64,000 bases of DNA from Mesorhizobium sp. WSM3626 (GTDB taxonomy: Bacteria > Pseudomonadota > Alphaproteobacteria > Rhizobiales > Rhizobiaceae), in assembly GCF_000513935.1 (NCBI RefSeq), contig NZ_AZUY01000026.1:1-64000 (forward strand), in the 5' to 3' direction. The translations under genes and the position numbers were made by a program. Positions 52,427 through 59,392 of the stretch are shown here, piece by piece (the stretch's first letter is position 1; each line of letters opens with the position of its first letter). The notes beneath the pieces were generated by a model, which had not been told where the DNA came from, searched no databases, and saw nothing but the letters and a program-made list of their open reading frames with translations.

Positions 52427-52669
52427 ATGCTTTACCGACCCATTCGCACGGACACCTTCTACCCCAATGATCTGGATACGCTCCGTGCGGTCTTCGACGC
52501 GATGTGCCAGGAGTTTGACGTTCTCCCGGACACCGCGGCAGCACATTCCATCTCGAGAGAGCTGATCAGGCTTTTCCAAACCGGGATGACGGAACCGGCC
52601 ATGCTGATGATTGCCGTGCGCGCGCGTTGGCAGGGCGATTGGAAAACGGAAGACAGCAACGCTGCCTGA
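52427..52669 (+). CDS. Conserved hypothetical protein, about 80 residues
   Basis: MLYRPIRTDTFYPNDLDTLR, then FDAMCQEFDVLPDTAAAHSI and ELIRLFQTGMTEPAMLMIAV: an all-helical small soluble protein with the look of rhizobial proteins of unknown function. The TTG-ATG context at 52424-52429 gives the start; GGAG lies about 8 bp upstream. It lies 147 bp before the flavoprotein gene, same strand. Confidence 0.62.
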   Translation: MLYRPIRTDTFYPNDLDTLRAVFDAMCQEFDVLPDTAAAHSISRELIRLFQTGMTEPAMLMIAVRARWQGDWKTEDSNAA

Positions 52670-52816
52670 TGTTGACGGTCAGGTGCGCACAATCGCTCTG
52701 AAGCCCGGATTTCTCAATAGCCGGGCCGCCAGTCAAGTTCGATCCAGACTGGCGCGTGATCGCTTGGCTTGTCGTGTCGTGCTGGAACATCGAACAATCC
52801 AGATAGTTCACCACCA

Positions 52817-53743
52817 ATGGAACAAACCAGGCATGACAGCCACGCCAGTCACCCGAACGCCGAGGCCGAAGATGTGCTGATCGTCGGAGGCGGGCCGGGG
52901 GGACTGACCGCGGCCCAGTATCTTGCCCGCTTCCGCCATCGCGTGCTGGTGGTCGATGCCGGCGATCCCCGTGCCGCCCTGATCCCGAGGAGCCATAACT
53001 GTCCGGGCTTTCCCGAAGGGATAAGTGGCCCCGATCTTCTGGATCGGCTCCGACGTCACGCGAGCTTGTACGGAGCAACCGTGATGCGGGGGCAAGTCTT
53101 TTCGCTGGCCTCTGCCGACGGAGGCTTTGACGCTGAGACCTCGATCGGCACAATCCGCGCGCGTAAGGTCTTCCTGTCGACCGGAATTATCGACACGACA
53201 CCCGTCTTGCCTCGCATGGCGGAGGCAATTGCCGCAGGTGTCATTCGGCTTTGCCCGGTGTGCGACGCATACGAGGTGATCGACCGGAAGATAGCGGTCG
53301 TCGGGCAGGGCGACAGAGCCTTGCACGAGGCCATTTTCCTTAGCCGATTCACGCCACATGTAACGATGCTGGGGACCCACGCATCGGACTTTTCAACCAG
53401 CACGCGTCGCGCGGCCGGCGAAAGAGGGATACTCATCCATCACACTCTCGACAGGCTCAGCCCGGCTGCTGACGGGTGTACGGCGATGTTGCAAGACGGA
53501 ACGACATGCCGCTTCGATGCAGTCTATGCGGCATTGGGCTGCAAGGTGCGGTCCCAACTCGCCCTGGGCCTCGGCGCGAGATGTTGCGCGGAGGGCTACG
53601 TCACGGTCGATGAGCACCAGCAGTCGTCCGTCGACGGCATGTACGCGATCGGTGACGTTGTAAAAGCGCTGAACCAGATAGCCGTCGCGTTTGGACAGGC
53701 TGCCATTGCCGCGTCACATGCCCATAGAGAGCTTACCGCCTAA
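52817..53743 (+). CDS. Thioredoxin-reductase-like flavoprotein
   Basis: A 308-residue pyridine nucleotide-disulfide oxidoreductase. [20 protein letters not shown] is the FAD site, [10 protein letters not shown] carries the redox Cxx[18 protein letters not shown] is the NAD(P) site (GxGxxA, third Gly replaced), and [20 protein letters not shown] is the C-terminal FAD signature. It resembles TrxB but is short at the N-terminus and lacks a thioredoxin gene nearby. ATG 52817 is chosen. A GGAAC-N16-AGTT word upstream is too close to the start to be a normal promoter. Confidence 0.85.
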   Translation: MEQTRHDSHASHPNAEAEDVLIVGGGPGGLTAAQYLARFRHRVLVVDAGDPRAALIPRSHNCPGFPEGISGPDLLDRLRRHASLYGATVMRGQVFSLASADGGFDAETSIGTIRARKVFLSTGIIDTTPVLPRMAEAIAAGVIRLCPVCDAYEVIDRKIAVVGQGDRALHEAIFLSRFTPHVTMLGTHASDFSTSTRRAAGERGILIHHTLDRLSPAADGCTAMLQDGTTCRFDAVYAALGCKVRSQLALGLGARCCAEGYVTVDEHQQSSVDGMYAIGDVVKALNQIAVAFGQAAIAASHAHRELTA

Positions 53744-53782
53744 GCCGTTTCAGCCGGCTACAAAGCATTGTCTTTGTCTGGC

Positions 53783-53807
53783 GGAACAAGCTGTCGCCAG
53801 GAAGGTT
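53783..53807 (+). promoter_or_regulatory. EcfG-like promoter before the alpha/beta hydrolase gene
   Basis: GGAAC, 16 bp, GGTT; only the first -10 base differs from consensus. The -10 ends 46 bp before ATG 53854. Confidence 0.5.
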
Positions 53808-53853
53808 CGACACGGCGGGCAACCGAGCAAGACAGTTCCTGGCAGGCATTGGC

Positions 53854-54927
53854 ATGGCGTTCGACAGAGATGGACCGAAGCTCTCGACCGTGCTGCTTGT
53901 CGCCGCGTTGGCGGCACTGGCCGGATACAACCACGTCCGCGCCAAGAGTGCGCTCGCCGGCCGGGCGGCGCACGGGCGTTTGATGGAGATTGACGGTATA
54001 CGCTTGCATTTTCTCGAAGCCGGCACTGGCATGCCGCTCATTCTGTTGCATGGAAACGGATCCATGGCGCAGGATTTCAAGTCGAGTGGCATCTTCGATC
54101 AGGCGGCAAAGAGCTATCGGGTGCTCGCATTTGATCGACCGGGCTTCGGGCGAAGCACACGGGCGCGCGGCCGGCGGTGGTCTGCCCGCGATCAAGCCGA
54201 TCTCATACATGCGGCCGCCGGCAGGCTGGGCATCGAGAAATATCTGGTGCTTGGACATTCCTGGGGCGCTTGGATAGCCCTCGAACTGGCGCGCAGGCAT
54301 TCTCCTTCGATTGCCGGCATCGTGCTGGTCTCGGGCTATTATTATCCGCCCCCGCGGCTTGATCTTGCGCTGGCCGCACTTCCGGCTTTGCCGGTCGCCG
54401 GCACAGCGTTTCGCCACACCTTGCTGCCGCCGCTTGTGAGGCTTGCCTGGCCGTGGGCGATGCAGAAGATCTTTCACCCGGCGGTTGTCGCTGCCGACTT
54501 CGCCGCTCGCGCAAAAGAGGTCGCCAGCCGCCCCTCCCAACTGCGCGCCGTGTGCTCGGAGTCGGCATCGATGCTGGCCGCGGCCCTGCTGACGAAGGCC
54601 AGCTACAGGGATATTGCCGTGCCGACCGGCATCGTGGCCGCCTCTGGAGACCGGTTGTTCGACGCGGAGCAGGAAGCACGACGCCTGCATGCGGAGGTCA
54701 GCGGGTCCCTCCTCAACGTCGTTGCGGACGCCGGCCATATGGTTCACCAGAGCGCCCCTCAGGCGGTGGTGGCCATGGTCCACGCGATTGCAGGACGGCA
54801 CTCCTCGTTTCAAGGGGCCGTCGGCCGCGACCTAGGCCAGCCGACGAGTTCGGTCTCGCCGGAGGTACCAGCCGGCGATGAGGGCCCGCAGATGATATCC
54901 CCGCCAAACCGGGCTTTAAAAAAATGA
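53854..54927 (+). CDS. Alpha/beta hydrolase, membrane-anchored
   Basis: A 357-residue hydrolase. LSTVLLVAALAALAGYNHVR (10-29) is a membrane anchor. The hydrolase core has LILLHGNGS (oxyanion loop), GHSWGAW (nucleophile Ser), ASGDRLF (acid Asp) and DAGHMVHQSAP (catalytic His), so the triad is complete. The substrate is unknown; such enzymes act on esters, epoxides or haloalkanes. The stop overlaps the next start in ATGA. A likely stress promoter lies upstream. Confidence 0.85.
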   Translation: MAFDRDGPKLSTVLLVAALAALAGYNHVRAKSALAGRAAHGRLMEIDGIRLHFLEAGTGMPLILLHGNGSMAQDFKSSGIFDQAAKSYRVLAFDRPGFGRSTRARGRRWSARDQADLIHAAAGRLGIEKYLVLGHSWGAWIALELARRHSPSIAGIVLVSGYYYPPPRLDLALAALPALPVAGTAFRHTLLPPLVRLAWPWAMQKIFHPAVVAADFAARAKEVASRPSQLRAVCSESASMLAAALLTKASYRDIAVPTGIVAASGDRLFDAEQEARRLHAEVSGSLLNVVADAGHMVHQSAPQAVVAMVHAIAGRHSSFQGAVGRDLGQPTSSVSPEVPAGDEGPQMISPPNRALKK

Positions 54928-55454
54928 ACGATCAACATCCCGCCGACATACAGTCGGTCCTTCACCAGAACATCCAGGCCCTGATCGACCACAGGCGACA
55001 GCAGGAGGAGGACCAAGGCGTTCAAGCGCGAATTGCTGGCGCCATTTCGCGCTTCGCGGGAAGTATGGCCTTTGTCTATTTGCATCTCGCAATTCTCGTC
55101 GCCTGGATTCTTGCCAACCTTGACGCGATACCCGCCATCCCAGCTTGGGACCCAACTTTTGTGATCCTGGCCATGGTCGCCTCGGTCGAGGCAATCTTCC
55201 TGTCCACTTTCGTGCTGATCAACCAAAACAGAATGGCCGAACACAGCGAGCGCCGAGCGGAACTGGACCTCCAGATCAGCCTTCTCAACGAGCACGAAAC
55301 CACGCGGCTCATCGAAATGGTGGCCGCCTTGACAGGCCGTCTGAATGTCTCGACGCCGGCCGATGAGGAGCTGCCGCAACTGGCCGAGAATGTCGATCCC
55401 CGGCAGGTGATGACGCAAATCCAGCAAGCTTCCGCAGATCAGGAGAAATCTTGA
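54924..55454 (+). CDS. DUF1003 membrane protein
   Basis: A 176-residue protein with two helices (FVYLHLAILVAWILANL and FVILAMVASVEAIFLSTFVL) followed by the DUF1003 helical tail NQNRMAEHSERRAELDLQIS, then LLNEHETTRLIEMV. DUF1003 proteins are small inner-membrane proteins of unknown role. The gene is coupled by 4 bp to the hydrolase gene. Confidence 0.85.
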   Translation: MNDQHPADIQSVLHQNIQALIDHRRQQEEDQGVQARIAGAISRFAGSMAFVYLHLAILVAWILANLDAIPAIPAWDPTFVILAMVASVEAIFLSTFVLINQNRMAEHSERRAELDLQISLLNEHETTRLIEMVAALTGRLNVSTPADEELPQLAENVDPRQVMTQIQQASADQEKS

Positions 55455-56054
55455 GCAAACAAGATGCACAGGTCGAGTGGGCCGCCGCCGAGACCGATCA
55501 AAGAAAGAGCTTACCCCCCGAGGAACATTTACCGCTGCTCAATGTTTGGTTGCAGGCCTACAATCCTCCCTCATTGTCTTGGCCTCAAGGCTGTCAAAGC
55601 AGCTTCGGCCCGTCTCGGTTTTGTCCGAGGCGGGCCTTCATCACTCCGCTTGGATGTCGCGGTGGCGTAACGCTTCGGAGTCACCCACCGCCGATGGGTA
55701 TCAGACGGAACCAAGTTGACGCCGAGGTAGCGGTGAACGATGGCGCCGTTTCGTCGAAGATGAGCCGATGACACTGCTCGACCTCGAGTCAGGGTTGGAG
55801 GAGGCTTGGTTCCAGTTCGTCGGCGGTCGAAATGCTGCTCAAGCGCGGCTTTCGACCCGATCCCAAGGCCGCGTTCACCGACATCGCCTGGGGCCGGGAC
55901 AATCGGACGTCGCTCGGCTTTCGGAGGTCCAACCCGACTATATGTAAGTGGCGACAGTCTTCTTTCTACCGCGGATCACAACCGCCGTTTCTCAACTTCA
56001 AAATGCACAGCAAGCCCCATCGTTTTTCGTTTTTCCTCCTTCCACGAAACCTGC
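55455..56054. other. Intergenic region with a strong hairpin
   Basis: About 600 bp after the DUF1003 gene. A hairpin (GCCCGTCTCGG/CCGAGGCGGGC, 55608-55635) lies 154 bp downstream of the stop. A 59-codon frame from ATG 55770 and a longer one from 55832 have unlikely products and are not called. Confidence 0.35.
55608..55635 (+). terminator. Hairpin terminator candidate after the DUF1003 gene
   Basis: An 11-bp stem with one G-T pair and a 6-base T-rich loop, followed by CTTCATC rather than a T tract. It may end the hydrolase-DUF1003 transcript. Confidence 0.45.
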
Positions 56055-56079
56055 GGAACATTCTTTCCCGTTCAGCGTT
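56055..56079 (+). promoter_or_regulatory. EcfG-type promoter before the 62-residue protein gene
   Basis: GGAAC, 16 bp, CGTT, exact consensus. It ends 117 bp before the gene start, further than the other sites. Confidence 0.62.
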
Positions 56080-56196
56080 AGGCCGCGCCGGAGAATGCTT
56101 GTTTACGATTTCTTGTTTCTTTGGCGTCGGAGCTGGCACACCAGCTGAGGCCACCTCGGCCCTTCCGGAGGCGGGCCGCGCGGGAGTTGAGATGCG

Positions 56197-56385
56197 ATGC
56201 ATAGGGACGCCTATACCCCATCAGAACTTGCCGTACTGAGCCGCGTCCTGGCACGCAGCAATATCAAAAACGAAACCGAAACCGAGAGAGAACGGCGCGC
56301 ATCGCGCATCCTTGCTTATTATCAAGCCGGGATTACGGACGAGAACGAACTTGAACAGCTTTCTCGGCAGCCGCTGGGAAGGTGA
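56197..56385 (+). CDS. Small hypothetical protein, 62 residues
   Basis: MHRDAYTPSELAVLSRVLAR followed by a charged helix (TETERERRASRILAYYQAGI) and TDENELEQLSRQPLGR. It is helical and soluble, and its ending resembles the DNA-binding or regulatory tails of small rhizobial stress proteins. A perfect EcfG promoter lies upstream. It is convergent with the DUF3606 gene, 3 bp apart. Confidence 0.6.
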   Translation: MHRDAYTPSELAVLSRVLARSNIKNETETERERRASRILAYYQAGITDENELEQLSRQPLGR

Positions 56386-56388
56386 CGA

Positions 56389-56565
56389 CTAATCTTCCGT
56401 CTTCAGAGCTTCCGCCTCGTCTCTGAGCTTCGGCCAGTCGGCCCCATGCCTGCGAAGAAGCCTTCGCGCCTGCTTGGGATCGATCTCCGTGATCTCAACC
56501 AGGTGTTCAACCTCAAGTTCCTGGCCCTTTGCCACTCGGCCCGCTTCTTTTGCTGCTCGTTGCAT
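56389..56565 (-). CDS. DUF3606-like protein
   Basis: 58 residues: MQRAAKEAGRVAKGQELEVE, then LVEITEIDPKQARRLLRRHG and a DWPKLRDEAEALK end. The motif of an initiating helix, an ITxxxxxQARxLxxRHG helix and a DW acidic tail is the DUF3606 pattern. ATG 56565 sits 25 bp after a perfect EcfG promoter, which decides the start over a longer reading to 56688. Function unknown. Confidence 0.75.
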   Translation of the reverse strand: MQRAAKEAGRVAKGQELEVEHLVEITEIDPKQARRLLRRHGADWPKLRDEAEALKTED

Positions 56566-56590
56566 TGCACTATCCGCTGCTGAGATAAAC

Positions 56591-56615
56591 CAACGATTAC
56601 TGCAAATTGCAGTTC
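56591..56615 (-). promoter_or_regulatory. EcfG-type promoter of the DUF3606-like gene
   Basis: Minus strand: GGAAC, 16 bp, CGTT, exact, 25 bp before the ATG. Confidence 0.75.
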
Positions 56616-56688
56616 CGGGGGCTCCGAGAAAATACTCCGCCGCGACCGGGTGTCTGTCGGAATTTCCCTCGTGCGAGCAAGCATGCAC

Positions 56689-56865
56689 TCATTCGTCGAC
56701 CCTGCGGTCGAGTTCGTCGAGCAATGACCGATGTTCGCGGGGCATGTCCGCATCTGTCGGCAGATCCAGCAACTGCCGAAGCTGGCGACGGCTGGCGTCC
56801 GAGGAAATCCACTGACGTATGAGACGGGCTATGGCCCTCTGTTGGGCCTTGCCGATTTCTTCCAT
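56689..56865 (-). CDS. Small helical hypothetical protein, 58 residues
   Basis: MEEIGKAQQRAIARLIRQWI continues through SSDASRRQLRQLLDLPTDAD and an RSLLDELDRRVDE end. The charge pattern and helix periodicity look like a real soluble protein. A GGAAC-N16-AGTT site ends 28 bp before the ATG, the same spacing as the certain EcfG promoters in the window. The ribosome binding site is weak. The gene is upstream of and parallel to the DUF3606-like gene. The 160 bp between it and the sigma factor gene, apart from its promoter, hold nothing else recognisable. Confidence 0.58.
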   Translation of the reverse strand: MEEIGKAQQRAIARLIRQWISSDASRRQLRQLLDLPTDADMPREHRSLLDELDRRVDE

Positions 56866-56893
56866 GTTGGGAACCCAAGCTTATCCTTGGTCG

Positions 56894-56918
56894 AACTCGG
56901 CGGCTCCCTGATGGTTCC
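56894..56918 (-). promoter_or_regulatory. EcfG-like promoter, first -10 base changed
   Basis: Minus strand: GGAAC, 16 bp, AGTT, 28 bp before the 58-residue protein start at 56865. Confidence 0.45.
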
Positions 56919-57025
56919 CTGGCTGCATATGAAACTGCGGTTGAGCAATCGGCGACCTGGGTAACTAAAGGACGGCTGTCTGACAGCACTCAACTTGCTC
57001 TAAAGCCGTCCCGCCTTGCCCGTCG

Positions 57026-57613
57026 TCAATTCGGCCTCTCCGGCTTAGTGGGGCTGCCCAACAGGACAGCCATTCCTTTCCTCGCGTCTTGTAACCGGCC
57101 TTTGATAGTGGCTGTGTCGCAATCGCAGACGTCGGCGGCGTCTTCACATGAGAGCCCGAGCATGCAAACCAGAACGATGGCTTGCCGCTCCAGGCTCGCC
57201 AGGACGTCAATGGCACGAGCGATTTTTGGGCCGGTTTCCATCTGTCCCCGCGGATCGGCGGCAAAGGGTTGCGACAAGCAACTAGCGGGTTCTCGAGGTT
57301 GAGAGGCTGTGCCTTGAAGCCTGGCCAAGGAAGCCCTGCGCATCGTAGCGAAGATCCACGGTTTAACCCGGCTCCCATCAAGGCCATCGAGATCTGCAAT
57401 TCCTTTCATCAGCGTTTCTCGGACAAGGTCGTCAGCTTCGTCGATGCTGCCGCTGAGCGAGCGTGCGAACGCCCGCAGTGCTGGAATAAGCTCGACCAGG
57501 TTCGTCTGTTCGCCAGAACCTGCTAATGATGAGCCGCCAGGACAGGTAGAGGGCTGTATCTGCTCCGGAAGGCCCGGACCTGACGCGTTGAGCTTGCGAC
57601 GGTGCTCAGCCAT
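57026..57613 (-). CDS. ECF-type sigma factor-like protein, divergent
   Basis: 195 residues. LVELIPALRAFARSLSGSID and ADDLVRETLMKGIADLD are region 2.1-2.3 of EcfG-group sigma factors; region 2.4 (VKPWIFATMRRASLARL) is shorter and less basic than usual. Region 4 is recognisable by LASLERQAIVLVCMLGLSCE and DAADVCDCDTATIKGRLQDA. AGAGGA lies 8 bp before the ATG. It may be an EcfG paralogue or a modulator. No anti-sigma (NepR) or PhyR gene is in the window. The weak DNA-recognition segments leave its activity uncertain. Confidence 0.7.
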   Translation of the reverse strand: MAEHRRKLNASGPGLPEQIQPSTCPGGSSLAGSGEQTNLVELIPALRAFARSLSGSIDEADDLVRETLMKGIADLDGLDGSRVKPWIFATMRRASLARLQGTASQPREPASCLSQPFAADPRGQMETGPKIARAIDVLASLERQAIVLVCMLGLSCEDAADVCDCDTATIKGRLQDARKGMAVLLGSPTKPERPN

Positions 57614-58072
57614 TAGACGGATCCTCTACCGACGGAACCTCTTTCTTGTTGGTCTGATCTGGCGAGATGAAGGTCCAGGAAGCGATTGTCATGTCTTGCT
57701 CCAAGCTGATATCGGGCCCCGTCAGCTGACAAGTCCTGCGTGCGAAGCAGGGCATTGTCGCTCGGCACGCATAGACCAATTAATCGCTCACCGACTTTGA
57801 TGCACTTACATAGATTAAAGCGCCCGCCCACTTGCGCCGATCTACTCCGTGATCAAGCCCGAACCATCTTCCCGGCGTCACAGCGTTCGACGTCTTGTCG
57901 CTGGATGGCGTCCGATGGGCATGGTTAGCTTGTGGGCAGGGCCTGATCCGGCAGGCGGCAAACTAAAGCAACTTTGTTCGTGGCGCCGTTGCCACGTTCC
58001 TGTTGCAGAGATTTCGGGAGCAACCGGATGCCGTCGCAAGGGCGCAGCCGCCGGCGTGAAAACCGTACGAAT
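57614..58072. other. Intergenic region
   Basis: About 460 bp upstream of the sigma factor gene, without a convincing gene. A 72-codon minus frame (57613-57831) has no family resemblance. No EcfG consensus was found here. Confidence 0.3.
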
Positions 58073-58309
58073 TCATCTCGTCATTTTGATATCAAGTGAT
58101 AGACTTAGTCGCAGGACTTTTTCCCCATTCTCATCACGCACCTCGACAAACAATTGCTGTCCGTCGATGCTTTTCAGTTCGTCTCTCGAGAGGTCGACGA
58201 GGCCCTCGAATCCGACACGGCGCACCTCTTCGATACCAGCGCACTCCACGCCTATCTCATCCTGCAAGACCAGATCGCGATCACCGCTGTCAAAGAAAAA
58301 TCGTGCCAT
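58073..58309 (-). CDS. DUF6894 domain protein
   Basis: 78 residues starting MARFFFDSGDRDLVLQDEIG and continuing with GVECAGIEEVRRVGFEGLVD and a strand FVEVRDENGEKVLRLSLSL. This is the DUF6894 pattern (an aromatic RFFF/RYFF start, a D-x-x-G acidic turn and a conserved beta end), common in rhizobial genomes near stress genes. ATG 58309 is chosen; the longer in-frame reading runs into the Crp-type gene. It follows that gene after 19 bp and may be co-transcribed. Confidence 0.72.
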   Translation of the reverse strand: MARFFFDSGDRDLVLQDEIGVECAGIEEVRRVGFEGLVDLSRDELKSIDGQQLFVEVRDENGEKVLRLSLSLDIKMTR

Positions 58310-58328
58310 CGAAGAGTTCCCGTCACCA

Positions 58329-59063
58329 CTAATCTGCGGGGGTCTTTTGGTGCAGGTAGGTTGTGTCGAAATCTCCTGCCCGTTTGAGGCCGGCCCAGTC
58401 GCGAGCATGCACTCTCGATCCTGTGGTGGCGATGAGGCCTTCACGTCGTAGTTCCTGAAGCATTCGGTTGACGTGGACCGTTGACAAACCCAATGCATCA
58501 CCAAGTGCGGCCTGAGTTATGGGAATATCCGCAACGTGATCCTCAATGCGCCCCACCGATCGCATGCGACATATCAGTTCGCATAAAATGTGAGCCATGC
58601 GGGTATAAGCCTCTCGTCTCCCCACATTGGTGACCCACTCTCTGTATATTGCGGCGTCGATTAGCGTCGACCGCCAGAAAGCCGCGGCGATGCGGGGGTG
58701 TTGGTCGCAAATGCTGCGCAGAGCGTCGTGTCGCATGAAGCCCACTCGGGCCGGCGTAAGCGTCGAGAAATTACAATCCATGACCGACAGATGCAGCCCG
58801 TGCAGATCCGGAATGTCCCCGGCCACGAAGAAGGAGGTGATTTGTCGTTTTCCTTCCCCCGTGTATTTGGTGGAACCGATCAAGCCTTCCAGAACGACAA
58901 ACGAGTAAACAGGTTGGTCACCCTCACGCACGAGGTCGTGGTTGACCAAAAAATCTTTCTCCTGAATCGGTATGTTTTTCAAAACCCTAATTTCAGCTTC
59001 TCGAATGTCCGAGATGGTCTGCAGTTTACGGACAAGTACATCCGAGGGTGAGGCGGGAGACAA
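58329..59063 (-). CDS. Crp/Fnr-family transcription regulator
   Basis: A 244-residue regulator. Residues 30-130 are a cyclic-nucleotide-binding-type barrel (VYSFVVLEGLIGSTKYTGEG, then RQITSFFVAGDIPDLHGLHL). There are no Fnr-type cysteines clustered at the N-terminus, so it is not an oxygen sensor. The C-terminal winged helix has ITQAALGDALGLSTVHVNRM and LQELRREGLI. It belongs to the large rhizobial Crp/Fnr group with no known ligand. A GGAAC-N16-AGTT site ends 29 bp before the ATG, and a reverse-facing EcfG site is 280 bp away. Confidence 0.86.
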   Translation of the reverse strand: MSPASPSDVLVRKLQTISDIREAEIRVLKNIPIQEKDFLVNHDLVREGDQPVYSFVVLEGLIGSTKYTGEGKRQITSFFVAGDIPDLHGLHLSVMDCNFSTLTPARVGFMRHDALRSICDQHPRIAAAFWRSTLIDAAIYREWVTNVGRREAYTRMAHILCELICRMRSVGRIEDHVADIPITQAALGDALGLSTVHVNRMLQELRREGLIATTGSRVHARDWAGLKRAGDFDTTYLHQKTPAD

Positions 59064-59092
59064 AATGGCTACCTAGCTGATGTTGGCTACCG

Positions 59093-59117
59093 AACTTTTA
59101 TTCACGCCAAAAGTTCC
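59093..59117 (-). promoter_or_regulatory. EcfG-like promoter before the Crp/Fnr gene
   Basis: Minus strand: GGAAC, 16 bp, AGTT, 29 bp before ATG 59063; one -10 mismatch. The 220 bp between here and the bidirectional site at 59341 show no gene. Confidence 0.48.
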
Positions 59118-59340
59118 GGCTGGCGGTGACAGTTCGGAACCGACGGGCGTCGCGCGGCATGAACCAATGACACGGGCTCCGTTCGAATGCATGAAGCGGG
59201 GCAGGCGACTTCGAGAGGATATTACCCCTGCCGGACACCGCCCAGCTTTACGCCCGTTCCGGCAGGCGATGCGTATTGGCATCGCCGCTCGATAAACCGC
59301 ACGCCCTGCCACTGCCTGCCACACTTTAATCCGCGCCAGA

Positions 59341-59367
59341 GGAACGGGGTCGCCCCCTTGACGTTCC
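59341..59367. promoter_or_regulatory. Bidirectional, palindromic EcfG promoter
   Basis: Plus strand: GGAAC at 59341-59345, 16 bp, CGTT at 59362-59365. Minus strand: GGAAC (59363-59367), 16 bp, CGTT (59343-59346). Both match the consensus exactly because the site begins GGAACG and ends CGTTCC. The plus -10 ends 27 bp before the Mfd-like GTG start. Confidence 0.75.
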
Positions 59368-59392
59368 CCACCGTTGGCAAGGTGAGATCTCA

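Noticed and set aside
52784..52808. GGAAC-N16-AGTT word before the flavoprotein gene
   Set aside because: The -10 would be only 8 bp before the start codon, too close for a normal leader.
55770..56239. Frames of 59 and 135 codons after the DUF1003 gene
   Set aside because: No ribosome site, no family resemblance, biased residues.
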